The notes under the pieces: model-generated
Database searches by the model: none
What the model was told of the DNA's origin: nothing
The model's input: the letters and a program-made list of their open reading frames with translations, nothing else
Program-made: the position numbers and the translations under genes
NCBI RefSeq assembly: GCF_022458865.1
Contig: NZ_JAJNMU010000014.1
Location: 124,001 to 188,000, forward strand
Origin: Paenibacillus periandrae
Lineage (GTDB): Bacteria > Bacillota > Bacilli > Paenibacillales > NBRC-103111
Length of the DNA: 64,000 nt
Direction: 5' to 3'
Part shown: positions 16,732 through 27,330 of the stretch, one piece after another
How the letters are laid out: every line of letters starts with the position of its first letter
Numbering within the stretch: the first letter of the stretch is position 1

Positions 16732-19095
16732 CTAATCGTTTTTTTTATACAAAGTGCGATATTCGTTGGGTGAGACGCCTTCTACTTTTTTGAACACGCG
16801 TAAAAACGTGGTCCGGCTGTGAATGCCGATGCTTTCCGCAATATCATTGACCTTCATCTCGGTCCGGGTCAGCAGCTCCTTGGCTTTTTCGATACGCACC
16901 TGATTGATATAATCGGTCAAATATACGCCGGTTTTACCTTTAAATACGCGAGACACGTATTTCACGGAAACGCCCATTTCATCGGCTATTTGCTCCAAGC
17001 CCAGATCCTGTGTGTAATGCTCCTGAATATATTTTTCGATAAGCGAGACGAGGCTGCCCGATCTTTGACCTTTTTGTGCCTTGGTCACTTCAATAATTCG
17101 GGCGTAAAATGACTGAATGATCTGCTGCAGCTCCTCCTTCGTTCCGGTCAGCGTATCCCCAATTGCGGGACTTGTGAACTGCTGAAGCTGCTGATCCATC
17201 TCCAGAGACGTAACATTGCGGCCTTTTTCCGCCAAAAAGCGGACACCGGTTACATACATTTCTTTAAACAGCTGCCCCATATGCTCATAGGACATGCTGC
17301 GCCGCATATTATTTTCGACAATTTCCTCAAGCACCGTACTTACGGCTGATTCGTCGCCCAGCTTCAAATAATTTAATAGCTTCTGCTCGTCGTACAACGA
17401 ATATTGGTAGCTGTTGCGGATAGACATGTGGTTGGAATCGACAATCTGAAATCTTTTTTCCTTATTTCGTTTGCCAAGCGCTGTCATCGCTTCATTATAG
17501 GAAATGCCGATATCATTGACGTTGGTGTAAAAGGTGCCGATTCCAATCGTGATGTCGTAATACATCCGTATGTCATATTCAAAAATTCCGAGCATCCGGT
17601 TAAAAGCCTCGTACAGCAGTTCCGTTTCCTGCGCTTCATCCACATTCACCAGCCCTACGAACAAATGCTGCCGATGCTCCAGTACGTAGGCGGGCAAATC
17701 ACGACCGAGGAGGGACCAGATGATTTTTTTGATCCCGTTGATGACATAGATCCGCTCGGTATCCTGAATATCCTCGTAAAACGCCTCTTTAAAATCAAAA
17801 TGGACCGAGCAGCATATAAAGCCCGCACGCGTGAAGCCGAAGTCCGCCTTTAACGTTTCTCGTAATATTTCCTCCTGATTCAAGGTGTGGCCTTTAAGCA
17901 AGAACAGCAGTGAATACTCGACATACTCGCTTGTATGCTTGTCGTATTTAACCTTGTACTGCTGGTTGCTGTCGGATAGACGGTCAATCCCCTGGCGGAT
18001 CAGATCAAACTCATTGGAATGAATATTATCTGCAGGATCTCCTTTGCCCAAATCGCTTTTTAAGGCAATCACATCACGAATGTTGCGAATTGGATTGTAA
18101 ATACGAATGCTGAACACGAACGAAAAGATAATGCCCATTACAATCAACACGATAGATAGCAGCACCGTCATTTGCAAAATATTAACTGTATGCTGGTTGA
18201 ACTCGCTAAGCGGTGTGAACGAATAATAATCCCAGCCATACAAATTGGACTTGATATGGGCAATCATATAACGCTTTCCCTGTATCTCAATATCCTGCGC
18301 TCCGCCTTGCTCATGAAAAGCAGGCAGCCAGGCCGAGCTTTCCGGCGAACCGTTCATCAGTCCATGCTCATCGTAAATAATTTGCTGATTCCCATCCAGT
18401 ACCACAAAATTCGTGGAATCGAAAACGGCATTACCTTTTAACGCATTGACGATTGCATTGATGGAAATATTGACAACCATCACAGCATTCTGATTCTGAA
18501 TCCGGTTGGTCATGACAATAGGTACAACCTGCTTGATTGCCATCTTCTCCTGGATCACTCTGGAAACCGGCAGCAGCTCTATGCTTTTCGTGGAATTCTG
18601 CTTATTGATCCAATATGCCGTATCGTACTTGTCGTACTTATAAATGTTATTGAAATAGGAGCTAAATGTGTTAACGCCCGCACCGACGTAAACCTCCTGA
18701 TTATCAATGTAAACAAAGGTTGAATCCGTAAAATTGCTAATAATGTTCTCGCTTCTTTGCAGAATGCGCGGCAAGCGCCAAAGCTCTGATTTGATGGTTA
18801 GGCTTTGTTGGTCCTTGGGAATAAGCAGATTCATGACGGTATAATCAAACAGAAAATTGATTCCCGTCTCCTGCGTCGTATTAATATATAAATCTATCGT
18901 ATTCGCTGCAGATTCCAGATTAGTGGTAATCCGCTCGTTAAACTGATTTTTTATCATGCTGATCGAGTACGCATATTCGGACACGCCAATAATAATAATC
19001 GGAATCAAAAGAGACAGGAAATACGATAAAATTTTGAGAAATAATCGGTTCTGCTTGCTCTGGAATTGTTTGAATCGCATGATCCCGTTGTTCAT
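16732..19095 (-). CDS. membrane-bound AraC-type regulator with extracellular sensor
   Basis: A 787-residue one-component regulator. A membrane helix lies near residues 20-45, an extracellular Cache-like sensor at about 46-300, a second membrane helix near 305-330, then a HAMP-like and GGDEF-like degenerate linker. The C-terminal about 100 residues are two AraC helix-turn-helix units (QIADEMGVSVKYVSRVFKGKTG, then DIAESIGIHSRTTFLRVFKKVEG). In Paenibacillus such proteins sense extracellular glycans and activate nearby transport and hydrolase genes. It is cotranscribed with the GH106-like gene 29 bases upstream. Confidence 0.85.
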   Translation of the reverse strand: MNNGIMRFKQFQSKQNRLFLKILSYFLSLLIPIIIIGVSEYAYSISMIKNQFNERITTNLESAANTIDLYINTTQETGINFLFDYTVMNLLIPKDQQSLTIKSELWRLPRILQRSENIISNFTDSTFVYIDNQEVYVGAGVNTFSSYFNNIYKYDKYDTAYWINKQNSTKSIELLPVSRVIQEKMAIKQVVPIVMTNRIQNQNAVMVVNISINAIVNALKGNAVFDSTNFVVLDGNQQIIYDEHGLMNGSPESSAWLPAFHEQGGAQDIEIQGKRYMIAHIKSNLYGWDYYSFTPLSEFNQHTVNILQMTVLLSIVLIVMGIIFSFVFSIRIYNPIRNIRDVIALKSDLGKGDPADNIHSNEFDLIRQGIDRLSDSNQQYKVKYDKHTSEYVEYSLLFLLKGHTLNQEEILRETLKADFGFTRAGFICCSVHFDFKEAFYEDIQDTERIYVINGIKKIIWSLLGRDLPAYVLEHRQHLFVGLVNVDEAQETELLYEAFNRMLGIFEYDIRMYYDITIGIGTFYTNVNDIGISYNEAMTALGKRNKEKRFQIVDSNHMSIRNSYQYSLYDEQKLLNYLKLGDESAVSTVLEEIVENNMRRSMSYEHMGQLFKEMYVTGVRFLAEKGRNVTSLEMDQQLQQFTSPAIGDTLTGTKEELQQIIQSFYARIIEVTKAQKGQRSGSLVSLIEKYIQEHYTQDLGLEQIADEMGVSVKYVSRVFKGKTGVYLTDYINQVRIEKAKELLTRTEMKVNDIAESIGIHSRTTFLRVFKKVEGVSPNEYRTLYKKND

Positions 19096-19124
19096 CGTTG
19101 TTTCCTCTCTTTTGCTTCCGGCAA

Positions 19125-22100
19125 TTAATGGATTTGCACAATCTTGATTTGTTCAAACAAACCATAAGGCTGCACAATATAACCCGGCGTGAATTCGTTA
19201 CCCTCCCTGCGAAAGGAATCCCAGCCGATCATAGCCTGCCGTGGTCCCCGAGCTTCATGAAAAGGTCCGAACATATTGCGCGGGCTGCCCATGACTTCGA
19301 TCTCCAGCGCATTACTGCCGGCGTTCAGATAAGGGGTTAAATCGACTCCATCGGCCGATTTCCAAGGCACGTGTCCGGCAGTAACGCCGTTCACTCGGAT
19401 TTCCACAGTGACCGCAGAATGGTCACCCAGCAGCAGGATGGCTTTTCCCGTTTCATTGTTCGGGTGAATATAATCTACATGGTAAATCATACTTCCATTA
19501 TAATGATAATATCCCTGCAAGCACCAATCTCCTGTATGGAGCGTGTCCGGTTCTTCTACGATACTCCGCGACAGATTGACCGCAAAATCGCCGATCAGGT
19601 AGCAGTCCTCGATTTCCATCGCCTGCGTATAGTCAGCATACAGCTCCAGCTCGTTGCTGCCCTGCCGGATGCCGGGAAGTGTTATACAATCCATCGATCT
19701 GTCAACGAACCAGCCCACAGCCTTATTGGATATCTCGTGACCATTGAGCAGAATACGGAACCGCTGCGAGCCTTCCAGCACAAGCTGAATTTCTTGGACA
19801 GGCAGCTCCGTCACATTGAACTGCAGCCTGAACCCGACAGGTGTACCATTATGGGGGTGCTCTTCATGAATCCACTTGTATCTCTGCGTGATCCCATTAT
19901 AATACACCTGCCGCATGCTTAATGTATTGCGGATTTCCCTTTGAGCAGACCATACCTGCATCTCCTCCGACCAATCGCCGTCACCCATACGGTACTTACA
20001 TGTATCCAGAGTGAGCACATTGGGCATCGTCCTCGTAAAACGGAATTCAGGACCTGCCGCCGCGTAAAGAATAGGTTCAGACTGGGATTGTGGTAACGCC
20101 TTTGAAAATGAAGCTGCATTTAAGGTGCTCGCGTCAACCGGGTGGATTAAATACAGCTTGGAAGCGGCTGCACCGAATTGAGCATTAAAGCACAAACGAT
20201 CTTTTTCGATCCATGAATCGATCTCCGTAATCTGCCCGGTCAATGCATCCCATTCTTCAACACGGCCTATCAGCTGAATATCGATACGCACCTCATAACC
20301 TTGATCACGATCATTATTGACGACGAACAGCGTATGTCCATCCTCAACCTCCTTGAACAAAATGAACAGCTCGGAAGCCTCAGCCGCATAACGATTACGA
20401 ATTCGTACAGGCCGCGGTTGGATGTCCTCGAGCTTGGCAATAACCTCCTCCGGTCTCGATGCGATGGTGACGCCCGGATGGGCGTACAGGCCGATCAGCT
20501 CCTCGGATGGCTTGCCTTCGATCATGGTGGCGAATGGTGTCATCGCAACCACTTTACCACCCTGCTCCAGAAACCGGAGAAGCAGCTCAAACGTGATGCG
20601 CAGCATCGTGCGTATCGGCGGAATGACGGCCACCTCATAACCCGCCAGATTCACGAACAGCTTGTTATCGCGAACCGCTCCTGTCTCAGCCATAATCGTT
20701 TCATCGCCAAGATCAAAATCATAATGAGCTCCCAGCAAAATACGTAAAAAATCATTAAATTCAAACCCATACTGGTCAATAGCCGGAATGTCACGGTCCA
20801 GGCCGCGTTTCTTACTTCCATAAGGATTGGTACCGAGCATCGACCAGGCCGTTGAAGCCGGATGCAGCACCAGAATATCTCTGACCGGCCGCCCTTCGCT
20901 CATAACCGAACCGATCCGGGCAAAATAATCTTCCATAATATAATTATATTTCCACCAGCTATTCTGGTAATTAAAGACGGGAGGGTAATCTCTTTTGCGG
21001 CAGCCCTTTAATGAATACAAAGCAAGATGCTGGGATCTCAGGTTGATGCCCAGTACGTACTGCCAATCCCCAACCCATTTCTGGCCTTCGAACGTAACTT
21101 CCCAGCCCGTGCAGCCATACGTTTCAGAAATCGTAAACTGACGTCCGTATTGATTGGCAACGCTGGTACACTGCTTGACGGTTAAGTGTTCGTTGGTCTG
21201 CTCACAGAGCAGGTCGATTCCCGGCACATGCTGGTACCGATAATGCGGCATAATAGCTCCGCCGACCCGTGTCGCCACTCCGAGAGAGCCTTCCCACAAA
21301 AAGTGACCGGTAAAGGCAAGTCCGTTATCCTCGCACCAATCACCTAACTGTTTGGAATACGACTCGCAAAATTTATCCGATACGGTCCGCCAGTAATCAT
21401 GCCGTGCATGTGGGGACTGCTCTCCGTTAAAGAAAATGTAAGGCAGCAGCTCAAGAATATCATACCCGCGCTTGTCTGCGAAGTAGGCCGGGAACGTGGT
21501 TGTCCATGGAATCCAGCCGCGCCCCGCCGTATAAGTGCTGTGCCGGTCATGTACGCTCGGCTCGTCGGTGAAGATACCGGCAACCGTGTGGCCGAACTGC
21601 TCGCCAATTTCAGCTTTATACACCTCATAGGTCGAATCAATAAAAGCACGGACCGTGTCCGAATTCATGCTGTCCGGCGGCGCCTGATCATTAAACCATT
21701 CACTCGGGGCTGATACCTCGACCCTGAATACGAGCAGCACTTCATCCTCGACCAGTACAGCGGCTGTTTGGGCGGTTAGGCCGGCTATCTCCGGCAGTTG
21801 AAGTTGAAGCCGCTCGCAGCGGAGCACATTCATATCATCAATTACTGCTTTGAATACGGCGACAATGGCACCATCAGGCTCGAAGGAGCCCCGTACCACT
21901 TCAATTGTCAGCCCTTTGGAGCGGTGCTCATCCCCTATAGCTGGAACCTGACCGCCCGCAGAGCCTGAGGGCCAGCGATCCTCGTCATATAGCCACGCCT
22001 TCATCCCCTGCTGTTCGGCTTGAGCCACCGACTCCCGAATGGCTTTCATCCATTCGGGTCCCATATAAGGTGTTTCCAGCCCGTCACGCGAATGCATGAA

Positions 22101-22250
22101 AAAGCCGCCCATGCCCTGAGCCTTCATATCCTTAATTTGCCGCGTCAGCTCTTCCTGCTGCAATTCGTCATTCCAGGCCCAAAAAGGCAATGAACGGTAT
22201 TCCGCAGGCGGCTGATTAAACCGTTCTCTCAATTCAGGCAAAGTTGCCAT
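19125..22250 (-). CDS. GH106-like glycoside hydrolase (alpha-L-rhamnosidase type)
   Basis: About 1041 residues, cytoplasmic (no signal peptide). The N-terminal pattern RSLPFWAWNDELQQEELTRQ, GGFFMHSRDGL and WLYDEDRWPSG identifies the large GH106-type family, whose characterised members release L-rhamnose. The C-terminal half contains galactose-binding-like beta-sandwich domains. ATG 22250 is the real start: GAGGAGG lies nine bases before it, whereas the upstream in-frame TTG (22268) lies within that ribosome site. It acts on oligosaccharides imported by the adjacent ABC transporter. Exact substrate unknown. Confidence 0.75.
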   Translation of the reverse strand: MATLPELRERFNQPPAEYRSLPFWAWNDELQQEELTRQIKDMKAQGMGGFFMHSRDGLETPYMGPEWMKAIRESVAQAEQQGMKAWLYDEDRWPSGSAGGQVPAIGDEHRSKGLTIEVVRGSFEPDGAIVAVFKAVIDDMNVLRCERLQLQLPEIAGLTAQTAAVLVEDEVLLVFRVEVSAPSEWFNDQAPPDSMNSDTVRAFIDSTYEVYKAEIGEQFGHTVAGIFTDEPSVHDRHSTYTAGRGWIPWTTTFPAYFADKRGYDILELLPYIFFNGEQSPHARHDYWRTVSDKFCESYSKQLGDWCEDNGLAFTGHFLWEGSLGVATRVGGAIMPHYRYQHVPGIDLLCEQTNEHLTVKQCTSVANQYGRQFTISETYGCTGWEVTFEGQKWVGDWQYVLGINLRSQHLALYSLKGCRKRDYPPVFNYQNSWWKYNYIMEDYFARIGSVMSEGRPVRDILVLHPASTAWSMLGTNPYGSKKRGLDRDIPAIDQYGFEFNDFLRILLGAHYDFDLGDETIMAETGAVRDNKLFVNLAGYEVAVIPPIRTMLRITFELLLRFLEQGGKVVAMTPFATMIEGKPSEELIGLYAHPGVTIASRPEEVIAKLEDIQPRPVRIRNRYAAEASELFILFKEVEDGHTLFVVNNDRDQGYEVRIDIQLIGRVEEWDALTGQITEIDSWIEKDRLCFNAQFGAAASKLYLIHPVDASTLNAASFSKALPQSQSEPILYAAAGPEFRFTRTMPNVLTLDTCKYRMGDGDWSEEMQVWSAQREIRNTLSMRQVYYNGITQRYKWIHEEHPHNGTPVGFRLQFNVTELPVQEIQLVLEGSQRFRILLNGHEISNKAVGWFVDRSMDCITLPGIRQGSNELELYADYTQAMEIEDCYLIGDFAVNLSRSIVEEPDTLHTGDWCLQGYYHYNGSMIYHVDYIHPNNETGKAILLLGDHSAVTVEIRVNGVTAGHVPWKSADGVDLTPYLNAGSNALEIEVMGSPRNMFGPFHEARGPRQAMIGWDSFRREGNEFTPGYIVQPYGLFEQIKIVQIH

Positions 22251-22282
22251 ATGGGTAGACCTCCTCAATGTTCAGGGATTCC

Positions 22283-23314
22283 TTACGACTCCAGTTCCAG
22301 GCTCCAGCACACAACCCGCTCCCGTTTCCATGTGTAGGTCACGTATATATGTCTGCCTTCGGCAATCACTGCCGGGTACGAGTACTCCCCCGGTTCGATC
22401 GGCTTCGTATAGGTCCGGTAGTCGCCTTCCAGCACAATCAGCTGCTCCCAGTTCTCGCCATTGTCTGTGGATACGCTCAGCAGGAGCGGCATCCGCGGGC
22501 CATTGTACATACCGACCGGATTGTAAGCGAGTACAAGTGTACCGTCATCCATGCGCGCCAAATCGATGCCACTGTTGTTATTCGGCAAATACGTTCGATA
22601 AGCAGGCGACCAGGTCCGGCCTGAGTCGGAAGAATCACTCCGGTAAATAAAACCGGCGGTGCTGCGGTGCAGCATGTGAACGTAACCAGGCTCCGATTCC
22701 CAAATGGTCGGCTGAATGAGACCTTTGCCGCGGACAAGATACTTTCCTTCCTGCCCCTTGCCGCCCTCGGCAGAAGGGCGAAGCACAGGCACCATCGCGC
22801 TTTGCGTCCAGGTCTGCCCCTGGTCTAGTGAGATATCGGCGAATGCATCCCATGTTTCTCCTTCAATAGAGGCGGGAGCTAGCCAGGTCCCATCCTGCAG
22901 TTCAATCAGCTTGTTCTTAACCGGACCTCTCCCGCCTGAATCTCCCGGCACCAATTCAACCGGCTCGCTCCAGGTTTCACCGTTATCATCGGATACGATC
23001 ATTCTTGTATACCACTGTGGAATTGGGCTGCCCACCTTGTAATGCAGCACGATTTGTCCATCAGTCTTGCGGAATAATACCGGATTCCAATGTACGACGC
23101 CTTCTTCGTCCGCTACCAATCGCGGCCTGGACCATATACCGTCCGTTCTCGTCGAGCACCAGATCGCTACATCCGGCGCACCCTCCTTGCTCCCGGCAAA
23201 ATAGGCAACCAGCAGATCGCCGTTCGACAGCGTGACGATCGTCGAGGCGTGGCAGGCGGCGAATGGGCGATCCTCCTCAAATACAAATTGTCGGCTCTGT
23301 TCCTTCAGCTTCAT
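22283..23314 (-). CDS. sialidase-fold (BNR repeat) protein
   Basis: A 343-residue six- or seven-bladed propeller with four Asp-box repeats (SDDNGETW, SLDQGQTW, SDSGRTW, STDNGENW) at about residues 108, 165, 230 and 285. There is no signal peptide. Annotated relatives are called sialidases, but ulvan-type polysaccharide lyases (PL24/PL25) share this fold and act on rhamnose-uronate linkages. The GH106-like neighbour makes a lyase or another non-sialic activity plausible. Start ATG 23314 follows GTGGAG. Function beyond the fold is inference. Confidence 0.7.
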   Translation of the reverse strand: MKLKEQSRQFVFEEDRPFAACHASTIVTLSNGDLLVAYFAGSKEGAPDVAIWCSTRTDGIWSRPRLVADEEGVVHWNPVLFRKTDGQIVLHYKVGSPIPQWYTRMIVSDDNGETWSEPVELVPGDSGGRGPVKNKLIELQDGTWLAPASIEGETWDAFADISLDQGQTWTQSAMVPVLRPSAEGGKGQEGKYLVRGKGLIQPTIWESEPGYVHMLHRSTAGFIYRSDSSDSGRTWSPAYRTYLPNNNSGIDLARMDDGTLVLAYNPVGMYNGPRMPLLLSVSTDNGENWEQLIVLEGDYRTYTKPIEPGEYSYPAVIAEGRHIYVTYTWKRERVVCWSLELES

Positions 23315-23338
23315 GGTTTCACTCCACTCTCTCTTGTC

Positions 23339-24988
23339 TTATTTCTTCTGGTTCAATCTGGCTAACGCGCCGTTATAAATTTTTTCAAGCTCGGCGCCTC
23401 CGGAATCACGGGCTTTTTTCATGACTGCATCATATTCATCCAGCTTTTTGACACCCATAATAAATTTGTCATATTCCTGCTCCAGCATCGTGTTCAGGTT
23501 GACCAGTATTTCCTTGACACGAGCAGCCTCTTCCTTTGTAAGCGGCGGTTCCAGATAAGGATCATGGTAAGCCTTGTCATTAGCAATCGTTTTCCAGAAC
23601 TGCTCATGCATGTCGCTCCAGTTGCCCGTCAGCTTCTCTACCTGCACCTGCGGCTCGGAGTTGGAGAACCATGGCGTAAAGCTCAGCTTGCCGGAGCCCA
23701 GGTCGGAATACATCGCATAGAAAGCGGTAGGCTGGCCGTCTTTAAATTTCATCACGTAATCGCTGTTCAGCTTGGGCTGGCCCTTCTCGTCCAATGTATG
23801 GTGGACACCCTCAACACCGTAGTTCATCAGGTTGGATGCCTTCTCGGTGTACATCCAGTCGATCAGTTTGACAAGTGTTTCCGGGTCCTTGGCCTTGGAG
23901 CTGATCGCAAAAATTCGGTCGTTCGTTATCGTTGTTGCGTAAAATTCGGCTCTGGCTTTGCCAGGCTTATATTCCGGGATTGGAATAAGCTCAAGCTTGC
24001 CGTCCGGAACTGCCTTTTGCAGCTGCTTCGTATAATCAAGCGCAAAGCCGCTGTTGTCCATAAAGAAGAACGATTTACCGCTGGTCAGCTTCTCGGTCCA
24101 CTGCTGCTGTGTCGCGACTGCATAATCCTTGTCGAGCACCCCCATCGTGAAGGCTTTGTTCAGGTAAGCCAGTACGTTTTTGAATTCGGGCGTGCCTTGT
24201 CCGTACACATATTGGCCGCCGTTCACATCCTTATCAAAATATATCCCGTTGCCGCTGCCCACTCCCGAGCCCAGCATATAAGACATCGTTTTGAACAATT
24301 GGTGGATAGGTCCGCTTCCCTTACGTGCGGAGAACGGCGTCGAATCGGGATAAATCTTCTTGAGCTCAGCTAACACAGTCAGCAGCTCGTCAAAGTTTTT
24401 GGGTGTCGGCAGGTTGTGTTTTTTCAGCAAATCGGTACGGATGACCGGCCCGAAGCCATTTTTCAGCTCATTGCGTCCTATCGCCGGAAAGCCGTACAGG
24501 TCTCCGTCCGCGGTCAGCTTCGCCATGTCCGGGTATTGATCCCATACTTTTTTGAAATTGGGCATCAGTCCCTTGTTCATATATTGCATCAGCGGCACAA
24601 ACACACCTGTCGATGCAAAGCTGTTAATATCAGCCATATCGACCTGGATAATGTCCGGCAAATTATTGGTGGCGATCAGTATTTTTTTCTTATCGTTATA
24701 ATTGCTGTTGGGCACGGTTTCGAATTTCAGCTTGATGTTCGTCTGCTTGAGAATTTCCTGCTGGATCGGAGCCATATTTTTGACCGGCTGGTTCGGATGC
24801 TCCGGGAAAGCGATCGTAATCTCGCGTTCCTTGGCGGAAATTTTACCTGAATCTGCTCCAGCCGTATTAGTTCCCGGTGCAGCGGGTGCTGCCTCTTTAC
24901 CGCCGGTCCCTGAGCAGCCGGCAATAGCCGTGGCCACAATGATAATGGACATTGATACGGAAACCCCTTTTACCCATGCTTTAGTCAT
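23339..24988 (-). CDS. sugar ABC transporter solute-binding lipoprotein (LplA type)
   Basis: About 549 residues. A signal peptide ends in the lipobox AIAGC at about residue 25, followed by a Gly/Ala/Pro linker and a cluster-B-like extracellular binding domain (EITIAFPEHPNQP and after). ATG 24988 is chosen because GGGAGG precedes it; an in-frame upstream codon at 25018 has no such site. It captures an oligosaccharide outside the cell for the two permeases encoded just upstream (25124, 26025). No ATPase is encoded in the window, so a shared MsmX-type ATPase is expected. Confidence 0.85.
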   Translation of the reverse strand: MTKAWVKGVSVSMSIIIVATAIAGCSGTGGKEAAPAAPGTNTAGADSGKISAKEREITIAFPEHPNQPVKNMAPIQQEILKQTNIKLKFETVPNSNYNDKKKILIATNNLPDIIQVDMADINSFASTGVFVPLMQYMNKGLMPNFKKVWDQYPDMAKLTADGDLYGFPAIGRNELKNGFGPVIRTDLLKKHNLPTPKNFDELLTVLAELKKIYPDSTPFSARKGSGPIHQLFKTMSYMLGSGVGSGNGIYFDKDVNGGQYVYGQGTPEFKNVLAYLNKAFTMGVLDKDYAVATQQQWTEKLTSGKSFFFMDNSGFALDYTKQLQKAVPDGKLELIPIPEYKPGKARAEFYATTITNDRIFAISSKAKDPETLVKLIDWMYTEKASNLMNYGVEGVHHTLDEKGQPKLNSDYVMKFKDGQPTAFYAMYSDLGSGKLSFTPWFSNSEPQVQVEKLTGNWSDMHEQFWKTIANDKAYHDPYLEPPLTKEEAARVKEILVNLNTMLEQEYDKFIMGVKKLDEYDAVMKKARDSGGAELEKIYNGALARLNQKK

Positions 24989-25123
24989 CTTGGATAAACC
25001 TCCCTTTGTGTGGATCAAGCGTTAATTTTGAAGCATGCAGAGCACGCAACAGTCAATGAAGCCAGGTGCCCGGTGATCCCGGAGCATTCCCCCTCTCATT
25101 AAGGATGTGAAATGTAAAGGTGC

Positions 25124-26008
25124 TTAACCCTTTAAAGCGCCAATCATCGCGCCTTTGACAAAATACTTTTGCAAATACGGGTACGCTACGAGGATCGGCA
25201 GCACGGTAATAATAATGACCGCAAACTTGTAGTTGGTTGCAACGACACGGAAATTGGATGACGCACTGCCCACATCCGCGGTCTGATCTGCGAATTCGCC
25301 CGCTATGACGATGTTTCTCAGCAGCACCTGCACAGGAAACTTATCGCTGTCGTTCAAATAAATCAAAGCCGGGAAAAAGCTGTTCCAATGATGTACAGCG
25401 TAGAACAGCACCATCGTGGCCATAACAGGAAGCGAGAGCGGCAAAATAATTTTCCACAGCACCTGCAGCTCGTTGGCTCCATCCAGATAAGCCGATTCCT
25501 GCAGAGCGACCGGAATCCCTTCAAAATAGGTTTTCATAATGATCATATTGAAGGTACTGATTGCCGTAGGCAGCATTAATGCCCACATCGTATCGATAAG
25601 CCCGAGCTTCTGGACGACCAGATACACTGGAATCAAACCACCGCTGATGAACATCGTAACCGCAACCATAAAGATGAAGATGTTGCGCCCGTAAAAATCC
25701 TTTCGGGAAAGCGGATACGCACACAGCGCTGTCAGAATCACGTTAATTGTCGTCCCGACGGTCGTATACAGCAGCGTATTGCCGTAAGCCTGCCAAATTT
25801 TCGGATTTTTAAATACGACCAGATACGCATCAAACGTAATGTCCATTGGAAGCAGCTTGATCAGACCGCGTGTAACCAGATTGCCGTCGCTAATCGACAC
25901 GATAAAGATGTAATAAATCGGGTATACCGTTATGAAGATCAAGAGCAGCAGCACCGCGATGTTACACACGTCGAAAATTTTGGACCCTAATGAAATATGT
26001 TTGTTCAT
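25124..26008 (-). CDS. carbohydrate ABC permease, MalG/LplC type
   Basis: A 294-residue protein with six membrane helices. The EAA loop for ATPase contact is SAYLDGANELQVLWKIILPLS near residue 190. It is the second permease of the heterodimer with the protein at 26025. It is preceded by that gene (16-base gap) and followed by the binding-protein gene. Length and motifs are those of LplC/YtcP-type sugar permeases. Confidence 0.9.
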   Translation of the reverse strand: MNKHISLGSKIFDVCNIAVLLLLIFITVYPIYYIFIVSISDGNLVTRGLIKLLPMDITFDAYLVVFKNPKIWQAYGNTLLYTTVGTTINVILTALCAYPLSRKDFYGRNIFIFMVAVTMFISGGLIPVYLVVQKLGLIDTMWALMLPTAISTFNMIIMKTYFEGIPVALQESAYLDGANELQVLWKIILPLSLPVMATMVLFYAVHHWNSFFPALIYLNDSDKFPVQVLLRNIVIAGEFADQTADVGSASSNFRVVATNYKFAVIIITVLPILVAYPYLQKYFVKGAMIGALKG

Positions 26009-26024
26009 GACAGCCTCCTGTTAT

Positions 26025-26975
26025 CTACCACAATCCGGTTTGACTGATTTTTTTGGAAATGCGATTCGCCGAGACGAGCAGTACAAGCCCGATCACCGCC
26101 TGGAACAGCTCTACCGCAGTCGCATAACTGAAATCGCTGCCCAGCAGCCCTCTCCGATACACATAGGTCGAGATCACATCTGCCGTTTCATAGGTCGAAC
26201 CGTTATAAAGCAAAATAATTTTGTCATAGCCGATCGACATCAGCTTGCCGATATTGAGGATGAGCATAATCGATATCGTTGGTGAAATTTCGGGCAGTGT
26301 GATGTGAATCAACTGCTTCCAGCGGTTGGCTCCATCGATTTTGGCGGCATCATACAGCTCCTCATCTACAGCAGTCAGCGCAGCCAAATAAATAATCGAG
26401 CCCCAGCCGATGCTTTGCCAAATCCCCGAGGAAATGAAAATCGTCCGAAACCATTCCGGCTTCATCAGAAATTGAATCGGTGCCAGACCAAACCATGTAA
26501 TGATTTGATTGACCAGACCGTCCAGTGTAAGAAAATTGACGATCATCCCGCAGACGACAACCGTAGAGATAAAATGCGGCAGGTAGCTGACGCTTTGAGC
26601 GAATTTTTTCAATGCCTTGCTTTTTAATTCATTGAGAAGCAGAGCCAAAATAATTGGTGCCGGAAACGCCCAGAACAGCTCGTATATATTGATGAGCAGT
26701 GTGTTGCGAACCAGCTTCCAAAAATATTCATCATTCATAAACTTTTTGAAATGCGATAGTCCGACCCAGGGGCTATCCGTGATGCCCTTGACGATATTGT
26801 AATCCTTGAAAGCAATGATAATGCCATACATCGGCCAATAATGAAAGCATACATAATAGCAAAAAGGCAGGAAAAAAATCAAATATAAATACCGGCTTCG
26901 TTTCATATTTCGCAGGATCGGATGGCTCTTGCTGCTGGGCGCGCCGACTGCTGGCTGTACGTGTGATGTTTGAAT
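26025..26975 (-). CDS. carbohydrate ABC permease, LplB type, possible ATT start
   Basis: Six membrane helices with the EAA loop DAAKIDGANRWKQLIHITLPEI. The first ATG (26906) has no ribosome site and would start the protein right at helix 1. The frame stays open upstream with no ATG, GTG or TTG. A perfect AGGAGG is followed after seven bases by ATT at 26975, which would add 23 codons and restore the hydrophilic N-terminus usual in LplB proteins, such as the paralogue at 31192. I prefer ATT 26975; the alternatives are CTG 26915 and ATG 26906. First gene of operon A. Confidence 0.8.
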   Translation of the reverse strand: MQTSHVQPAVGAPSSKSHPILRNMKRSRYLYLIFFLPFCYYVCFHYWPMYGIIIAFKDYNIVKGITDSPWVGLSHFKKFMNDEYFWKLVRNTLLINIYELFWAFPAPIILALLLNELKSKALKKFAQSVSYLPHFISTVVVCGMIVNFLTLDGLVNQIITWFGLAPIQFLMKPEWFRTIFISSGIWQSIGWGSIIYLAALTAVDEELYDAAKIDGANRWKQLIHITLPEISPTISIMLILNIGKLMSIGYDKIILLYNGSTYETADVISTYVYRRGLLGSDFSYATAVELFQAVIGLVLLVSANRISKKISQTGLW

Positions 26976-27330
26976 AGAAATCCCTCCTGGCTGACGATCT
27001 CGTACGGTTCACGCCGATCAAGCTGATGTCTAATCGGCGGCCGTTTCCGTAATCCCTATTATGAGAGCGGCTGAACGCCTTGAAAAGCACCGATAACGGT
27101 ATTCCACGAACCACTTTTCGCACAAATTCGCCGATGATTCAAATTTCTAAGGGTGTCCAAATATCGCACACCATGGCTGCGAGCCCAGTCTGGGCAAGGG
27201 TTAAGGACATTCTCATGCAGAAGCCAGGGATTTCTTCTCGCACGTCTAATTGACTCATGGGACAGCAAAAAAACCATAGTCGCTCCATAATGAGCATGCA
27301 ATGGTTTTGAGCTGCTTGGTGAGACAAAAC
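26976..27330. other. intergenic region upstream of operon A
   Basis: About 355 bases with no gene I can support. Small overlapping open frames lack ribosome sites and family resemblance. It must contain the promoter and any operator of operon A, but I could not identify a convincing -35/-10 pair. The 13-bp motif shared by operons B, C and D is absent here. Confidence 0.5.
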
